DNA from: Cladopsammia gracilis
Taxonomy: Eukaryota > Cnidaria > Anthozoa > Scleractinia > Dendrophylliidae
Length of the DNA stretch: 64,000 nt
Reading direction: 5' to 3'
Assembly (NCBI GenBank): GCA_022457155.1
Contig: JAJGOT010000572.1
Span: 455,088 to 519,087, forward strand
The notes under the pieces were generated by a model. It saw only the letters and a program-made list of their open reading frames with translations. It did no database searches and was not told where the DNA came from. The first letter of the stretch is position 1; every line of letters starts with the position of its first letter. Position numbers and translations under genes: made by a program. Of this stretch, positions 32,071-42,653 are shown one piece after another.

Positions 32071-32199
32071 ATACCAGACCTCAGTTTGAGAGCAAAGAGT
32101 TCACTGCTTCTGAAGACAGTAACGTTTCCATTGAGCTGACATTCAGTGCTTTGACCAAACAACGCAGACCTGCCAACGTTTCTCTCATGATTGTGAAAG
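32071..32199 (+). CDS. Large C1q-Ig-cadherin gene, exon 7 (cadherin repeat 1, first half)
   Basis: Acceptor GTTGTTGTAG|ATAC, donor GTGAAAG|GTTTGT, phases 1 and 1. The joined codon G|AT (Asp). It encodes TRPQFESKEFTASEDSNVSI and PANVSLMIVKG, resembling the beginning of a cadherin repeat. The usual PE/E Ca-binding glutamate is present in a degenerate form (ASED). Taken alone it is weak; the continuation in exon 8 supports it. Confidence 0.6.
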
Positions 32200-32401
32200 G
32201 TTTGTACAAGATACTGCACTGATAAGGCTAACCACAGTATATTTTTTTTCAAGCTTTGCTCATCGGAGTGACGTTTGAGGTTTATTCTAAAGCCTTTTTG
32301 TAAACACAGAAACCTGATTATAGTTGCTTTTGGTTGCTTTATAACGAATTAAAAGAAAGAACAAAGGTTTGTAACTCTCATCTTCTTTCTTTTGTTCACA
32401 G

Positions 32402-32609
32402 GAAACACCAATAACACTTTTGTGCTTTCCAGAGTAGCATCAAAAGAAAATATGTATTTGAGAAATGAAATCCCTTTTGATTACGAGACTACGAAATTAT
32501 ATCAGCTGACCCTCATTGCCACCAATCAGGACACTAAGAAAACAACCTCAGCTAACATAACAGTTGTCATAACTGATGTCAATGACAACCCACCGATATT
32601 CAACAGCCG
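32402..32609 (+). CDS. Large C1q-Ig-cadherin gene, exon 8 (cadherin repeat 1, second half)
   Basis: Acceptor TTGTTCACAG|GAAAC, donor CAGCCG|GTAAGAT, phase 1 in and phase 2 out. It encodes FDYETTKLYQLTLIATNQD, the F-D-Y-E/E-x-Y-x-L core, and VVITDVNDNPPIF, the calcium-binding D-x-N-D-N-P-P-x-F linker that marks cadherin repeats. The phase-2 exit matches the entry phase of all five following cadherin exons, so any of them can be spliced to it. Confidence 0.8.
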
Positions 32610-33357
32610 GTAAGATACGATCAAAAACGTAGTATTTACGCTTATTGAAATTCATATGCCGTTGCGACGACTATCCACTTTCAAACATCTTTTAAAAACT
32701 GGACTTGCATTCTCATTCCTTTGTTTGTTCGTTGACTTTTGCAAAGTGAAGTTTATATGTTTGTTTTTATTTCGATCTTGCCGCGTTTGGAAGCAAAAGG
32801 GTTAAAATTGTTAAGAACCTGTCTTGTTGAATCGGTGGAAGCCTGGTGGTGTAGCTGTAAAACGCGATGGGCATGAGAACTTAAGGTCTTCCCTGTTATT
32901 TTATGGCATATCTTTGTGGAAGACACTACTTCGCATAGCTGGCTCTCTTCACCAGAATGTATAAATGGCTACTGGCGAAGAGTGAGGGTGTAAACTTTGG
33001 CGGGATGGAAATCAATTTTGATAAGTTTTACGTTCTTTTTGCTGGTAAAATTGTCGACTTTCAGCTCCGTTTGCTTGAAATCCTGTCAGAATCCAAAATA
33101 ATTTTAACGGCTTTTCTTTGATTGAAGTCCACTAAAACTCAACTATATCCGCCACTTTTGAAGGCGGTGGGTCGTGTGTTAAGCTCGAACCTTGTAAGCT
33201 CTAACCTTGTTAGCAGCGATTGTGACTTAATATTTACCTTATATTATTACTCCTGCTTGTGATGAAGTCAGAATAAAGTTTGCTTAAGCTGGAAAACAGG
33301 AAGTATGTTCATCTGGTGTAAAGGTTTAACAGTTTCCTATTTCACTTTCGATTATAG
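32610..33357 (+). other. Intron 8
   Basis: No gene. Its last ~110 bp (TGCTTGTGATGAAGTCAGAATAAAG... to the acceptor) resemble the sequence before exons 11 and 13, evidence that flanking intron was duplicated with the exons. Confidence 0.6.
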
Positions 33358-33660
33358 AACTAACATATCTGTTGAGGAAAACGTGGCAAATGGTACTGTC
33401 ATATTCCAAATAAAAGCTACTGATGCAGACTATGGCAACAACTCCATCATAACTTACTCTTTGCTGCCAAGTGAGTATGGGGAAGAGTTTTCCATTGATG
33501 CTTCATCCGGCAATATTACTGTCATTGGAAACCTGGATCGTGAGAACACGAGTGAAGTGACCCTACGTATCAACGCAACGGATGGAAAGTTTTCAACAAC
33601 CACCGAGATATTCATTATCATAACTGATGTCAATGACAATCCACCGGTATTCACCAGCAG
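33358..33660 (+). CDS. Large C1q-Ig-cadherin gene, exon 9 (cadherin array unit 1)
   Basis: 303 nt, acceptor GATTATAG|AACT and donor ACCAGCAG|GTAAGATACGAT, phases 2 and 2. One full cadherin repeat: SVEENVANGTV (Ca-binding E), ATDADYGNNSIITYSL (DAD/N), FSIDASSGNITV, LDREN (DRE), INATDGKF, and DVNDNPPVF. Distinguishing residues of this unit: FQIKA, EYGEEFSID, FSTTTEIFIII. N-glycosylation sequons NIS, NGT, NNS, NIT and NAT are present. Likely extracellular, calcium-rigidified adhesion module. Confidence 0.85.
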
Positions 33661-34758
33661 GTAAGATACGATGATATTACTTTAATTTTTTGGTAATTTT
33701 GAAAGTAATCCTTTTTGACTCATGAATATTCGAAGTTGAACGAGCTATAGGGGAATCTTTGTTTACCATTTTTGCCTCACTAGCATATGGGCCTCGTTCT
33801 CTAACCTACGTACAAAAAAATCAACTCTGAATATTGAAAGGGCACAGCACAATTAGCTTTCTCTGAAAATTTGAGCCCAATATACTAAATACACTTCATG
33901 CAATGTTGTATTAAAAACTCAAAATTTTACGAAGAATGTATGGGCTCATTAGCGCTTTTGCCACCCAACAATTTTGCATAGCAGATATTTTCTGAAATAT
34001 TGCATGAAAAAAGCTGAAAGTTGCATAGATAATTAAGGCCCCGACCACACTAATGCGTTTTCGTTTGAAAACGCATATGTTTTGATGCGTTTTCGCCTAT
34101 CGTCCACACTAAAACGCCCGAAAACGTTGATGAAAACGGAGACTTTCGAAAACGGTTTCAAAAATGGAGACTTTTGAAAACACATCGTTTTGAAAACGCT
34201 TCGTTTCTAGTGTGGACAGGTGAAAACGGAGACTTTTGAAAACGGTGACGTAAAATCTCTAGTGTGGACAGGTGAAAACGGAAACTTTTGAAAACGATGA
34301 CGTCGCATGCCATCGGTTCCAGTCCAAATCAGAGCAGTGAGTAAATTGCCGAAAATTATGTACCGATTTTTTTATGGCTTTGTTAGATAAGGCTTACTAA
34401 ATGTTTCTTTTGTTTCACCAAAAATCGTGCATATTTACCGTGTAAAAACCGAGAAAATCCGTTGAGAGTTTTGCTAGCCTTGAACAACCAGCCCAACAAC
34501 TCAAACATTGGTTGCCATGGTAACAAGACAAGACTGCCAAATTAGACTTCTACGTAAACGAGGAAGCCTGAGCTACGTGTATGTGTATATTATGCCTAGT
34601 ATCGCGAAAAAAAAACTCTCGAAAGACAGCAATAAGGTCGTGTATATTTTATTTGGAAGACTGGCTAATAACTATATGGAGCCACCTTGATGTGCGGAGA
34701 TTCTAAACTTATCAATTATTTGTTTTGTGATAGCTTTTGTGTGTCGGACATTTAAGAA
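33661..34758 (+). other. Intron 9, first part, with a truncated MITE
   Basis: The intron opens with GTAAGATACGAT, as after the other array exons. At 34034-34325 lies a truncated copy of the GGCCCCGACCACACTAAT family seen at 5623-6082; only its left end is intact. The short open frame 34508-34690 has no recognisable content. Confidence 0.55.
34034..34325. mobile_element. Truncated MITE of the 5623-6082 family
   Basis: Begins GGCCCCGACCACACTAATGC after TAA and repeats the same GAAAACGGAGACTTTTG phrases in inverse orientation. The right terminus is missing. Confidence 0.6.
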
Positions 34759-34760
34759 TA

Positions 34761-35770
34761 ATCAAAGGCTCCTAAGAGCGAACCCGTGAATAAAAAAAGC
34801 TGACACGCAACGCAATATTTCGGTAATCTTATGTTTTTACACTGACACGGTTCGATATTTTTTTAAAAAAAAAATTAACGTAAGGATTTTTCACGAACGC
34901 AAAAAAGGAATACGGAATTTTTTTCCTTTACGAAAGGAGTATTAAAGGAATTTGCGTTATTGTTATCGAATCGAGTAGTTTGCTGAAGCCATAGTTGTTT
35001 CTAAAGATGGAACGATATTAGTGTATAGAACTAAAAGTGTATAGAATTTGCATAGTAGATCACTTGAACCTTGTACCGCGAGCTAACGCGTAACGCAATA
35101 TTGCGGTAAGCTTATGTTTTTATAAACACGGTTCGATAATTTTTTCTTTTTAATTGAATGACTTCAACGCTAAGAAAAAACTTTACATCACTTTCGTAAT
35201 AACGTGTTCGAAAAAAAAAATAGAAAAACAGAAGGCGTCACAATCAGGATTCGAACCGGCATCATCCCGGTTGCAAGAGAAATGATTACATGATCACTGA
35301 GCTACATCGTTCTACGTCATTGTAATTTGTTAAATTTTATTATTTCAAGGTAGATACAGATCAAAATGCGTGTCTCGATTGAATTATCCTTTTACTGGCG
35401 ATTTTAATGTTGCATTAAGACTCCAAATGCGAAACGTCTTTTAGTTTATTGTTGTTTATATTCTTTTACAACAAATTTGTTATTGTTATCGCTGGATTCC
35501 CGTTGCCCTTGTTATGAAACGCATTCGTAATAAAGCATTACGTCACAAGTTTACAGCTGATGGAAGGATAACAAAGCCAACCCGTTCATTACGCATTCGT
35601 GTATTCACGGGTTAAAAATGAGCGAAAAAAGTTTAACACAGCGTTTCGATGTCGTGTTATATATTTGCATAAATAACATAAGCTTCATGCAAAACGTCCT
35701 GTCGCTATGATATTTTGGGTAAAGAATCTTTTGTTTCGTATTCACGATTTGGCTCACAGGAGCCTTTGAT
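34761..35770. mobile_element. TA-flanked terminal-inverted-repeat element (mariner-like MITE) with a tRNA-like core
   Basis: The left end ATCAAAGGCTCCTAAGAG and the right end GGCTCACAGGAGCCTTTGAT are inverted, flanked by TA. Inside, CGCAACGCAATATT(T/G)CGGTAA units occur twice (about 34807 and 35091). On the minus strand at about 35233-35312 is a tRNA-like stretch with a B box (GGTTCGAATCC). Partial relatives end at about 43483 and 45660 (AGGAGCCTTTGAT). No transposase. Confidence 0.55.
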
Positions 35771-35799
35771 TAGCTCTTTCTACGTATCTACGTTATAGT

Positions 35800-37210
35800 A
35801 GTGAATTTGCAGTGGTGCTGCTGTAAAGCGTTTTGAAGGCAGTTTTTATGCTCATGGAACCGCGGTGCTGTTACTTTAGGATTGATTAAAGCGTGTTGAT
35901 GTAAAACACTAAAAAAAAGACAACTATTTTGATTTTTAAACAAGACATGTTTCGATCGATCTTCGATCATCGTCAGTTGCAAATGAGCTACAAAGAAGTT
36001 ACAAAAATTTTATAATGAGGCTATTACAGCAATAACAAAAGCAAATATTTACAAACAATTGCAGAGAATTTGAACTAATTACCAAAGAAAACAAAGAGGC
36101 GTGACAAAAGTAAAAAAAGGGAAAAAATGTTACAACACTGGAATAAATTAAACCGAAAGAGTTAAATTACCATGATAAATATAAAGGTTGTTCTCAGTGA
36201 ATATGTAGCGCTCTTTTATCTTTACTTGATATTTAGTGGTGCAATGATCTAAAATTGAAAAAAAATATATCGGAACACAACCTGCGACATTCTTCGGATT
36301 GTTGTAGATGTTGGAAAATGTGAGAGGACCTATCCCTAACTTAAATGCTCACAGTTGCATGTCGAGAGGTGTCGGCTAGTTTCACCAACGTAACAACCAC
36401 TACCCCTTGCGCAAGAAAACTTGTACACAACGCGTGAGCGCAGATCAGTTAGGACAGGGTCTTTCATATTTTGAAACAGGAAAAAACTAACTTAATGTCA
36501 ACATTGTTAAAATTAATGTCTTAGCAGTTTACGTATTCTATTCTGGGCTACATTGGAAAAGTGGCCTACATAAGGTAGTTTGTAGTACTGTGTTGGATTG
36601 GGAGGAGCATCCGGAGAGAGGCCATGAAGGGAGGTCTGGGTTCTAGTAATGTACTGATTAATGATCCTCTCTATTGCATAAGTAGGAAAAAGATTTTTGT
36701 GTAGGATTAACATCACCTTTTTAATGTCCTCACGAAAATCCATCCATGTATTGTTGATCTTACAGGTTCTATCAACCAGGGTCGTAATAAGGCCGAGTTT
36801 AGACGATGAGGGGATAAAACGGAAATAGTTGGTTACCAGATCAGTAAAAGTTTTCTTTCAGTAACCGTTGTGATGGAAGATTGAACCTTATGTAGAACCT
36901 TAGGGGCTATGTCGTCTGTTTTAAGTATCTTTTGTAAAAGTAAAAAATCCCATTTGCGTCAGTGCAAACCCGAAAATAATTGTCCAATGTTGTTTTAAAT
37001 GTCTCTACTAGTGTGCTAAATTATAAATAAGTGTCTTTGGCTGCCGATTGCCAGGATGGAAACGGATTTCAAGTCCTACAGCTTGTGTGTTGGAAAACTC
37101 ACTAAAAACTGTCGTCGAGAATTCAGTTGATATCTTCCTCTTAGTAGCATTTGGTGCATGACAGTTATCGATTAGTAAAAGTAAACCGATCAGAGATAGT
37201 TTAAAGTTGA
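35800..37210 (-). mobile_element. Penelope-like retroelement fragment, copy 1
   Basis: The minus strand carries the end of the reverse transcriptase region (KKVMLILHKNLFPTYAIERI, YVGHFSNVAQNRIRKLL, 36743-36513) and, further 3', a GIY-YIG-type endonuclease core (VVYKFSCARGSGCYVGETSR, about 36435-36370). The order RT then GIY-YIG is that of Penelope-like elements. Frames are broken and most of the RT is missing. The outer sequence (about 35800-36250) matches the block before 56700. Confidence 0.65.
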
Positions 37211-37473
37211 AAATTGTATGAAATTGTATGAAAATTACATGAATGGATATTTTGTATTGTATTAATTGTTGTTACAATGACAATACAATAACCTTTATTT
37301 CTTCTCTTTAAGATAGCAACTGATAATATCTTCGTTCATGGTCAGTAGCGAAAGCAACAAACAAATCCATCATCATTTTAATAGGGTCTTAACTTCGATA
37401 TTTCTTGTACAAGGGCTTATTTTTACGTAAAACAGAAATATAACTCTGCAATGAGAAAGAAATGTGGAACCTG

Positions 37474-38055
37474 TTAAAGTGCACCTAAAACCAAAATTGT
37501 TTTTTCGCTTAATCGACTCTATGTACGTTGAAAAGTTAGGCCCGGTTCAAACGTCGAACTTCACATGTGCCGAATCTAATGCAAATGAGCAAGAACAATA
37601 GATTTTTCTCATTTGCATTAGGTCCGGCCCATGTGAAGTTCGACGTTTGAACTGGGCCTTAAATAGTGAAATATTTCTTGTTTTTAACGTCGCGTTAGTG
37701 AGTTGTAGAGATTTGAATTTACAAAATGCTGATAGGATGACGTCAAATCAAGAATCGTTTATTATACAACTACTTGTTTCCACCTCCAAGAAATATTTTT
37801 TTACAAATCAATTGGCTATTAACAGTTTTTATTTAGTATTTCTTAAATTGATTATCCTTAAGCTGTGAACTGCGTAATGTAAATTCAAGTAGAAATAAAG
37901 GTCTTGATTTGACGTCATCTAATTAGTATTTTGTAAATTTGAATCTCTATAACTCACTAACACGACGTTAAAAACAAGAAATATTTCACTATTCGACTTT
38001 TTAACGTACATTGAGTTGATTAAAAGAAGAAAATTGGGGGTTAGGTGCACTTTAA
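37474..38055. mobile_element. Foldback MITE, itself split by a smaller MITE
   Basis: Ends TTAAAGTGCACCTAA and TTAGGTGCACTTTAA are inverse. Arms of about 200 bp (for example AGTGAAATATTTCTTGTTTT with its inverse near 37975) face each other across an AT-rich centre containing ORF 37647-37868, which is therefore not a gene. Confidence 0.7.
37539..37658. mobile_element. 120-bp MITE with TTA target duplication nested in the left arm
   Basis: Ends GGCCCGGTTCAAACGTCG and CGACGTTTGAACTGGGCC, flanked by TTA (37536-37538, 37659-37661), PIF/Harbinger-type. The opposite arm of the host foldback lacks it, giving an internal empty-site control. Confidence 0.75.
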
Positions 38056-39102
38056 TGACACGAAGGCCTATATGTAAAAAATATTTCATTTTTCTTAGGA
38101 AAGCAATATAATGCTTTAAAATGTTTATCTAATCAGTAACTATTGTGATACACAATAATCACGCTGAAAATCGACGTACAATTCGTCAACAATCGAATTT
38201 AGCCCCCTTCAAGACATGTTTTAATAAGTTAGGAGGTCAATTTTGATCTCCTGAGTTTAGGAGAAAAATTAAAACATATCTTAAGTTAGGAGGTCTTCGT
38301 GAATACCATCTAAGACATGTCTTAAAATAGGATGTCTTTGTGAATACCAGTTATCTCCTAAGATATATTTTAGGAGGCTTTCTGGACTTAAGATGCTTTC
38401 GTGAATACTCCGGGCCCCTGGAGACTAAAGGAACCGCAAGGTTTTCGAGTTAGTCCCTAATACCCATTTAAAGGTAATTTAAATAAAAAAAGAGCAGTAA
38501 GGGAGAAAACCGGATTTAGTAAATAATGCATAATTACGTTGTAATTAATGATAGTTTCTATTCAAATTACTTGGAGTATTGTTCTGACAGCAAATAATGT
38601 TTTATTTATTTGGCAAAAGAAAATGTACTTAGGTCTTTCAGGTGATAAGGAATATCATGCCAGAGATCTATTGCCTGGTACGAGAACATTTGTTTCCCAA
38701 TGTTGGTTCGAGGACGCGGTTTAAAAAAATATGTATGCCGACTACTGGCACATTAAAAAAGGTTATAAAACATGCTTGGCAGAAGCGCTTTATGCCACAG
38801 ATGCGTGGAAACAGTAAACCTTATTTACTGTAGGACGTCTAGAAGATTTAAGTCAGAGATAGCGCTTTCAGTGTAAGGCCCAGAAGTAGTAGCAAAAAAG
38901 CTTCATGGAAGCATCAGAATTCTTTGGAATCAATCGGGTCTCAAATTGTTCCTCTGCTATGGCATGTCTTGATTCTTCACAGTTTCCTACAATTAATTCT
39001 CGATGATCATAGCTGAGCAAACGACTGTTGTTTCTCTTCTATTGCTTGAGCAGTTCAGTTAGTTTGAAGTTTTAAACTATTGTATTTTCCTTTTGATAAT
39101 AG
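38056..39102 (+). other. End of intron 9
   Basis: Includes a patch of short repeats (TAAGACATGTCTTAAAATAG, AGGAGGT, GTGAATACC) at about 38210-38420, possibly a degraded MITE, and otherwise unremarkable sequence. Confidence 0.5.
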
Positions 39103-39405
39103 AACTAACATATCTGTTGAGGAAAATGTGGCAAATGGCACTGTCATATTCCAAGTAAAAGCTACTGATGCAGACTATGGCAACAACTCCATCATAACTT
39201 ACTCACTGCTGCCAAGTGAGTATGGGGGAAAGTTTTCTATTGATGCTTCATCCGGCAATATTACTGTCATTGGAAACCTCGATCGTGAGAACATGAGTGA
39301 AGTGACTCTACGTATCAACGCAACGGATGGAAAGTTTTCAACAACCACCGAGATATTCGTCATCATAACTGATGTCAATGACAATCCACCGGTATTCACC
39401 AGCAG
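39103..39405 (+). CDS. Large C1q-Ig-cadherin gene, exon 10 (cadherin array unit 2)
   Basis: 303 nt, acceptor TTTTGATAATAG and donor CAGCAG|GTAAGATACGAT, phases 2 and 2. Five residues differ from unit 1 over 101 positions: FQVKA, EYGGKFSID (two changes), DRENMSE and FVIIT. All calcium-binding motifs are retained (EEN, DAD, DREN, DVNDNPP). The ENMSE change keeps an NMS glycosylation sequon. Confidence 0.85.
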
Positions 39406-39632
39406 GTAAGATACGATCAAAAACGAAGTAGTTTTCGTTCATTGAAGTTCAATGCGCTGTTGCGATTTCTATCAAGGTTTGCTCGCCACAACAAAAAGTT
39501 CCAGCAGCTCAGATTGATGTCAGGAGCAAAACAAGAGCAAAGAACTTAATATTGCAGGATACAGCAAGTATTCCATAATTTACAACAATTAACACGCCTT
39601 TCTCTAAGTACCATGCTTTTCACCATGGGGAG

Positions 39633-41095
39633 GAATATATTAAATGGATGACGTCATTGCTTATTGTCTCTGTCTCATGAATAAAATGCGAAGGATTTCA
39701 ATTAGAGTGCGGAGGAACACATTAACTCGGTGACGTCATAGGCTATTGAATTAGACTCATGAATAAAATACGGAGGATTCTCATTAACGTGCCTATTAAC
39801 TTGATCTCATAAGTAAAATGAGGTAGAATCTCATTAATTTGCGGTGGAATACATTAACGTCGATGATGTCATAAGCTATTGTCTTGATCTCATGAATAAA
39901 ATGCGTAGGAATCTCATTAGCGGAGGGCAGGTGATTTTAAACGCGAAGTTCCGGTATAAAAGGCTTAGCTCCTCCCCCATTTCACACCTTTTGTGTGTGA
40001 AATGAAAATTTAGGCGTCTTTCAGTCACAAAACGTGGTTAACTTGCACCTCCTTTGAACATAATTTGCTTCAAAAATCTGATAAAACCAAAATTTTACCT
40101 AAGCTTAAAAAGAAATAGAAGTTCAAAACGACTTCGGATATAGCTTTTATAAAGTTTTTCCAAATTGTGTTAACAATGGTCTTAGTAACGACGAATGTTT
40201 TTTGTCGTTGTTTATGCTTCAGTGGTTGATTGACGACTGGAGGTGGGAATGGCCAGGCCAGGCTCCTTTTATACCGGAACTTCGTCTTTAATTGAAAAGT
40301 TTTTATTTCAATCTCTCGACATCTACAAAAGTCATTACAGTGGAATCACTCTTCTTGATCCTTTGAAAGGTTCAATCATTACTGTAACGACAAGTTCGAT
40401 CCCTCCTCCTCCTCTTCCTCCTCCTCCCTCCTCCTTGAGGAGGACGGATCGAGCTCGGCGTTACAGGAATATGGCTGAACCTTACAAGTATTCAAAGGAT
40501 CAAGAAGAGTGATACTACTGTCATGACTTTTGTAGATGTCGAGAGATTAAAATAAAAACTTTTCACTGAAAATCTGCGTGTTGAAACTAGTCGGTTCGCA
40601 CCATAATTAAAATACTAAATTTTGGCACCAACAATCAGTGAACCGAAAATAAAGCTTTACTATTGTGTAACAACAACTTTATTTCTACCCATACAATCAA
40701 AAGAAAGTATTTACATGACATGAAATTAAACATTGCCTGTCTGCAATGGATAATTTATGCGCTTACGTAACGGTTCAGTGCTTTTCATTGATATGTGTAA
40801 GAAATGAGTCGGCGGCTGATAAACCTAAAAAAAGACAATTATGTCATCATATTTTAATAAATTCCTCCACATTTTATTCATGAGGTCAAGACAATAGCTT
40901 ATGACGTCATCGACGCTTACATATTCCACCGTAAATTAATTTTATTCATGAGTCTTATTCAATAGCCTATGACATCTCCGAGATAATGTATTCCTCCGCA
41001 CTTTAATTAGAATTCTCTGCATTTTAATCATGAGACAGAGACAATAGCCTATGATCTCATCCATTTTATGTATTCCTTCCCACGCTAATGAGATT
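39633..41095. mobile_element. Relic of a second Polinton-like element: inverted repeats plus the ATPase tail
   Basis: Long inverted repeats: 39633-40340 mirrors about 40517-41095, e.g. TTTTTATTTCAATCTCTCGA with its inverse at about 40545, and GACGTCAT/ATGAATAAAATGC units on both sides. Between them an open frame ends in NMAEPYKYSKDQEE (40440-40512, plus strand), nearly identical to the last residues of the ATPase at 16830 (AEPYKYSKNQED). Only the gene's C-terminal end survives. I found no clear 6-bp target duplication. Confidence 0.6.
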
Positions 41096-41149
41096 CCTCG
41101 CAGAAAACTCCGGAGTAACCGGTGCGCCCTATACTACTTGATAACCACA

Positions 41150-42240
41150 CACTAGAATCCCTCGTACATATCTGCTATCACTCTCACCATCTTGCTTGGT
41201 ATCCCGTAGTCCTTCATGATGTTCCTCAAACTTTCTCCTGTGTACCGAATCAAAGGCTTTTTTAAAATCTACAAAGTGCGTGCATAGTGCCGCTCTCCAC
41301 TCGTTCAACTGCTCTAAGAACTTCTCTTTGGTCTGAATCCAGCCTGTTCCTTTCGAAGCTTCTTGTCTATGTTACAGGTCAAATTTGATTTCAGGTTAAT
41401 TTTGATTTTCCTTTGTTTGATATTCACTATCATATACTAGCATAGATAATGAAGCCATTCGCACTGCAGAAATCGCATAGTCTCTCTCCGTTGTTATTCA
41501 TGATTCCGACACCATGTCTCTCCATTACTTCGTCCCTGCTCCCGTTCTGTTTAGCTGTCCTGTAGTTGGTTGTGTCGTGTCGTTTGTTAGCACATATGCT
41601 TATATTACCGTCAGCTTTTTGCTTTTCGAGTAGAACCGCGCCTTCATGATTCCTTTGCTGATCGGCGTTTATTTCATCAAGGCTTTCTTTGCTCTCGCAT
41701 TCATCATTATGGCTGCTCCTCCTCGTCATCTCCTACAAACACCACTGTCTCACTACTGTGGTTACTGTTATCGAACCCATCCCTTTCCACCTGCTCTCAC
41801 TTGTTCCTAGCGCTTCAATTCCATACTCCCTCATTTCCTTGTGCTGTTCTTGTCGGCTCCGCCATGGTCCTTCCATTGCAACAGCCAATGTTTGTCTGTT
41901 GTTTGGTGGCTACTACGGGGCCTATCGGCCTTTGGGATTTGACCCAAGAACGTCATGTCAGCCTCAACAGCAGCACCCCTAGTTTGGGTTGTATCATTGT
42001 CAACGCTTTAAGTTTTTGTAACAGTAGCCTTTTTGCGGGGCAGGGATGTTAGCCCTGCGCCAACCCCCAGCCAAGAGGACCAGTGGAGCGCACTTAGTCT
42101 GGCCCCTACCCTTTCATCTGTCCGGCTTGGGACTGTTTGGTGAACCTACCAGGAGGCTAAACTCCCGCGGCATAGCTCTAGGGTTACTGGGACACCAAGC
42201 CCCCCGACCACAACAAGGTGACGATTTACTGGGGAGTTTT
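41150..42240 (-). mobile_element. Degraded RTE-like LINE, minus strand
   Basis: The right part (42240-42000, read on minus) is the GC-rich 5' region typical of these LINEs (GGGGGTTGGCGCAGGGCTAA near 42060). Then endonuclease remnants (VMERHGVGIMNNNGERLCDF, about 41540-41470) and a reverse-transcriptase fragment around 41380-41160 with a motif-A-like FKKAFDSV segment in a broken frame. Large internal losses. Confidence 0.65.
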
Positions 42241-42350
42241 TTTTTACCCGTGCTTGTCACAAAGTCAGAATAAAGTTTACTTCAGCTCAAAAAACAGTAT
42301 GTTTGTGGAGTAAAGGGTTTTTTACTTTCTTATTTCACTTTTTATTTTAG

Positions 42351-42653
42351 AACTAACATATCTGTTCAGGAAAACGTGGCAAATGGCACTGTCATATTCC
42401 AAGTAAAGGCCACGGATGCAGACCATGGCAACAACTCCATCATAACTTACTCTTTGCTGCCAAGTGAGTATGAGGAAACGTTTTCCATTGATGCTTCATC
42501 CGGGAACATTACTGTCATTGGAAACCTGGATCGTGAGAACACGAGTGAAGTGACTCTACGTATCCGAGCAACGGATGGAAAATTTTCAATACCTACCGAG
42601 CTATTCGTCATCATAACTGATGTCAATGACAATCCACCGGTATTCACCAGCAG
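42351..42653 (+). CDS. Large C1q-Ig-cadherin gene, exon 11 (cadherin array unit 3)
   Basis: 303 nt, acceptor TTTATTTTAG and donor CAGCAG|GTAAGATACGAT, phases 2 and 2. The most divergent unit: SVQENVANG (the Ca-binding glutamate EE becomes QE), DADHGNN, EYEETFSID, RIRATDGKF and SIPTELFV. The remaining motifs DREN and DVNDNPPVF are intact. Confidence 0.85.

Noticed and set aside
33454..33654. Minus-strand ORFs opposite each cadherin exon (also at 39199, 42447, 44561 and 58536)
   Set aside because: They recur only because the exons are duplicated. The plus strand carries the cadherin motifs and splice sites.
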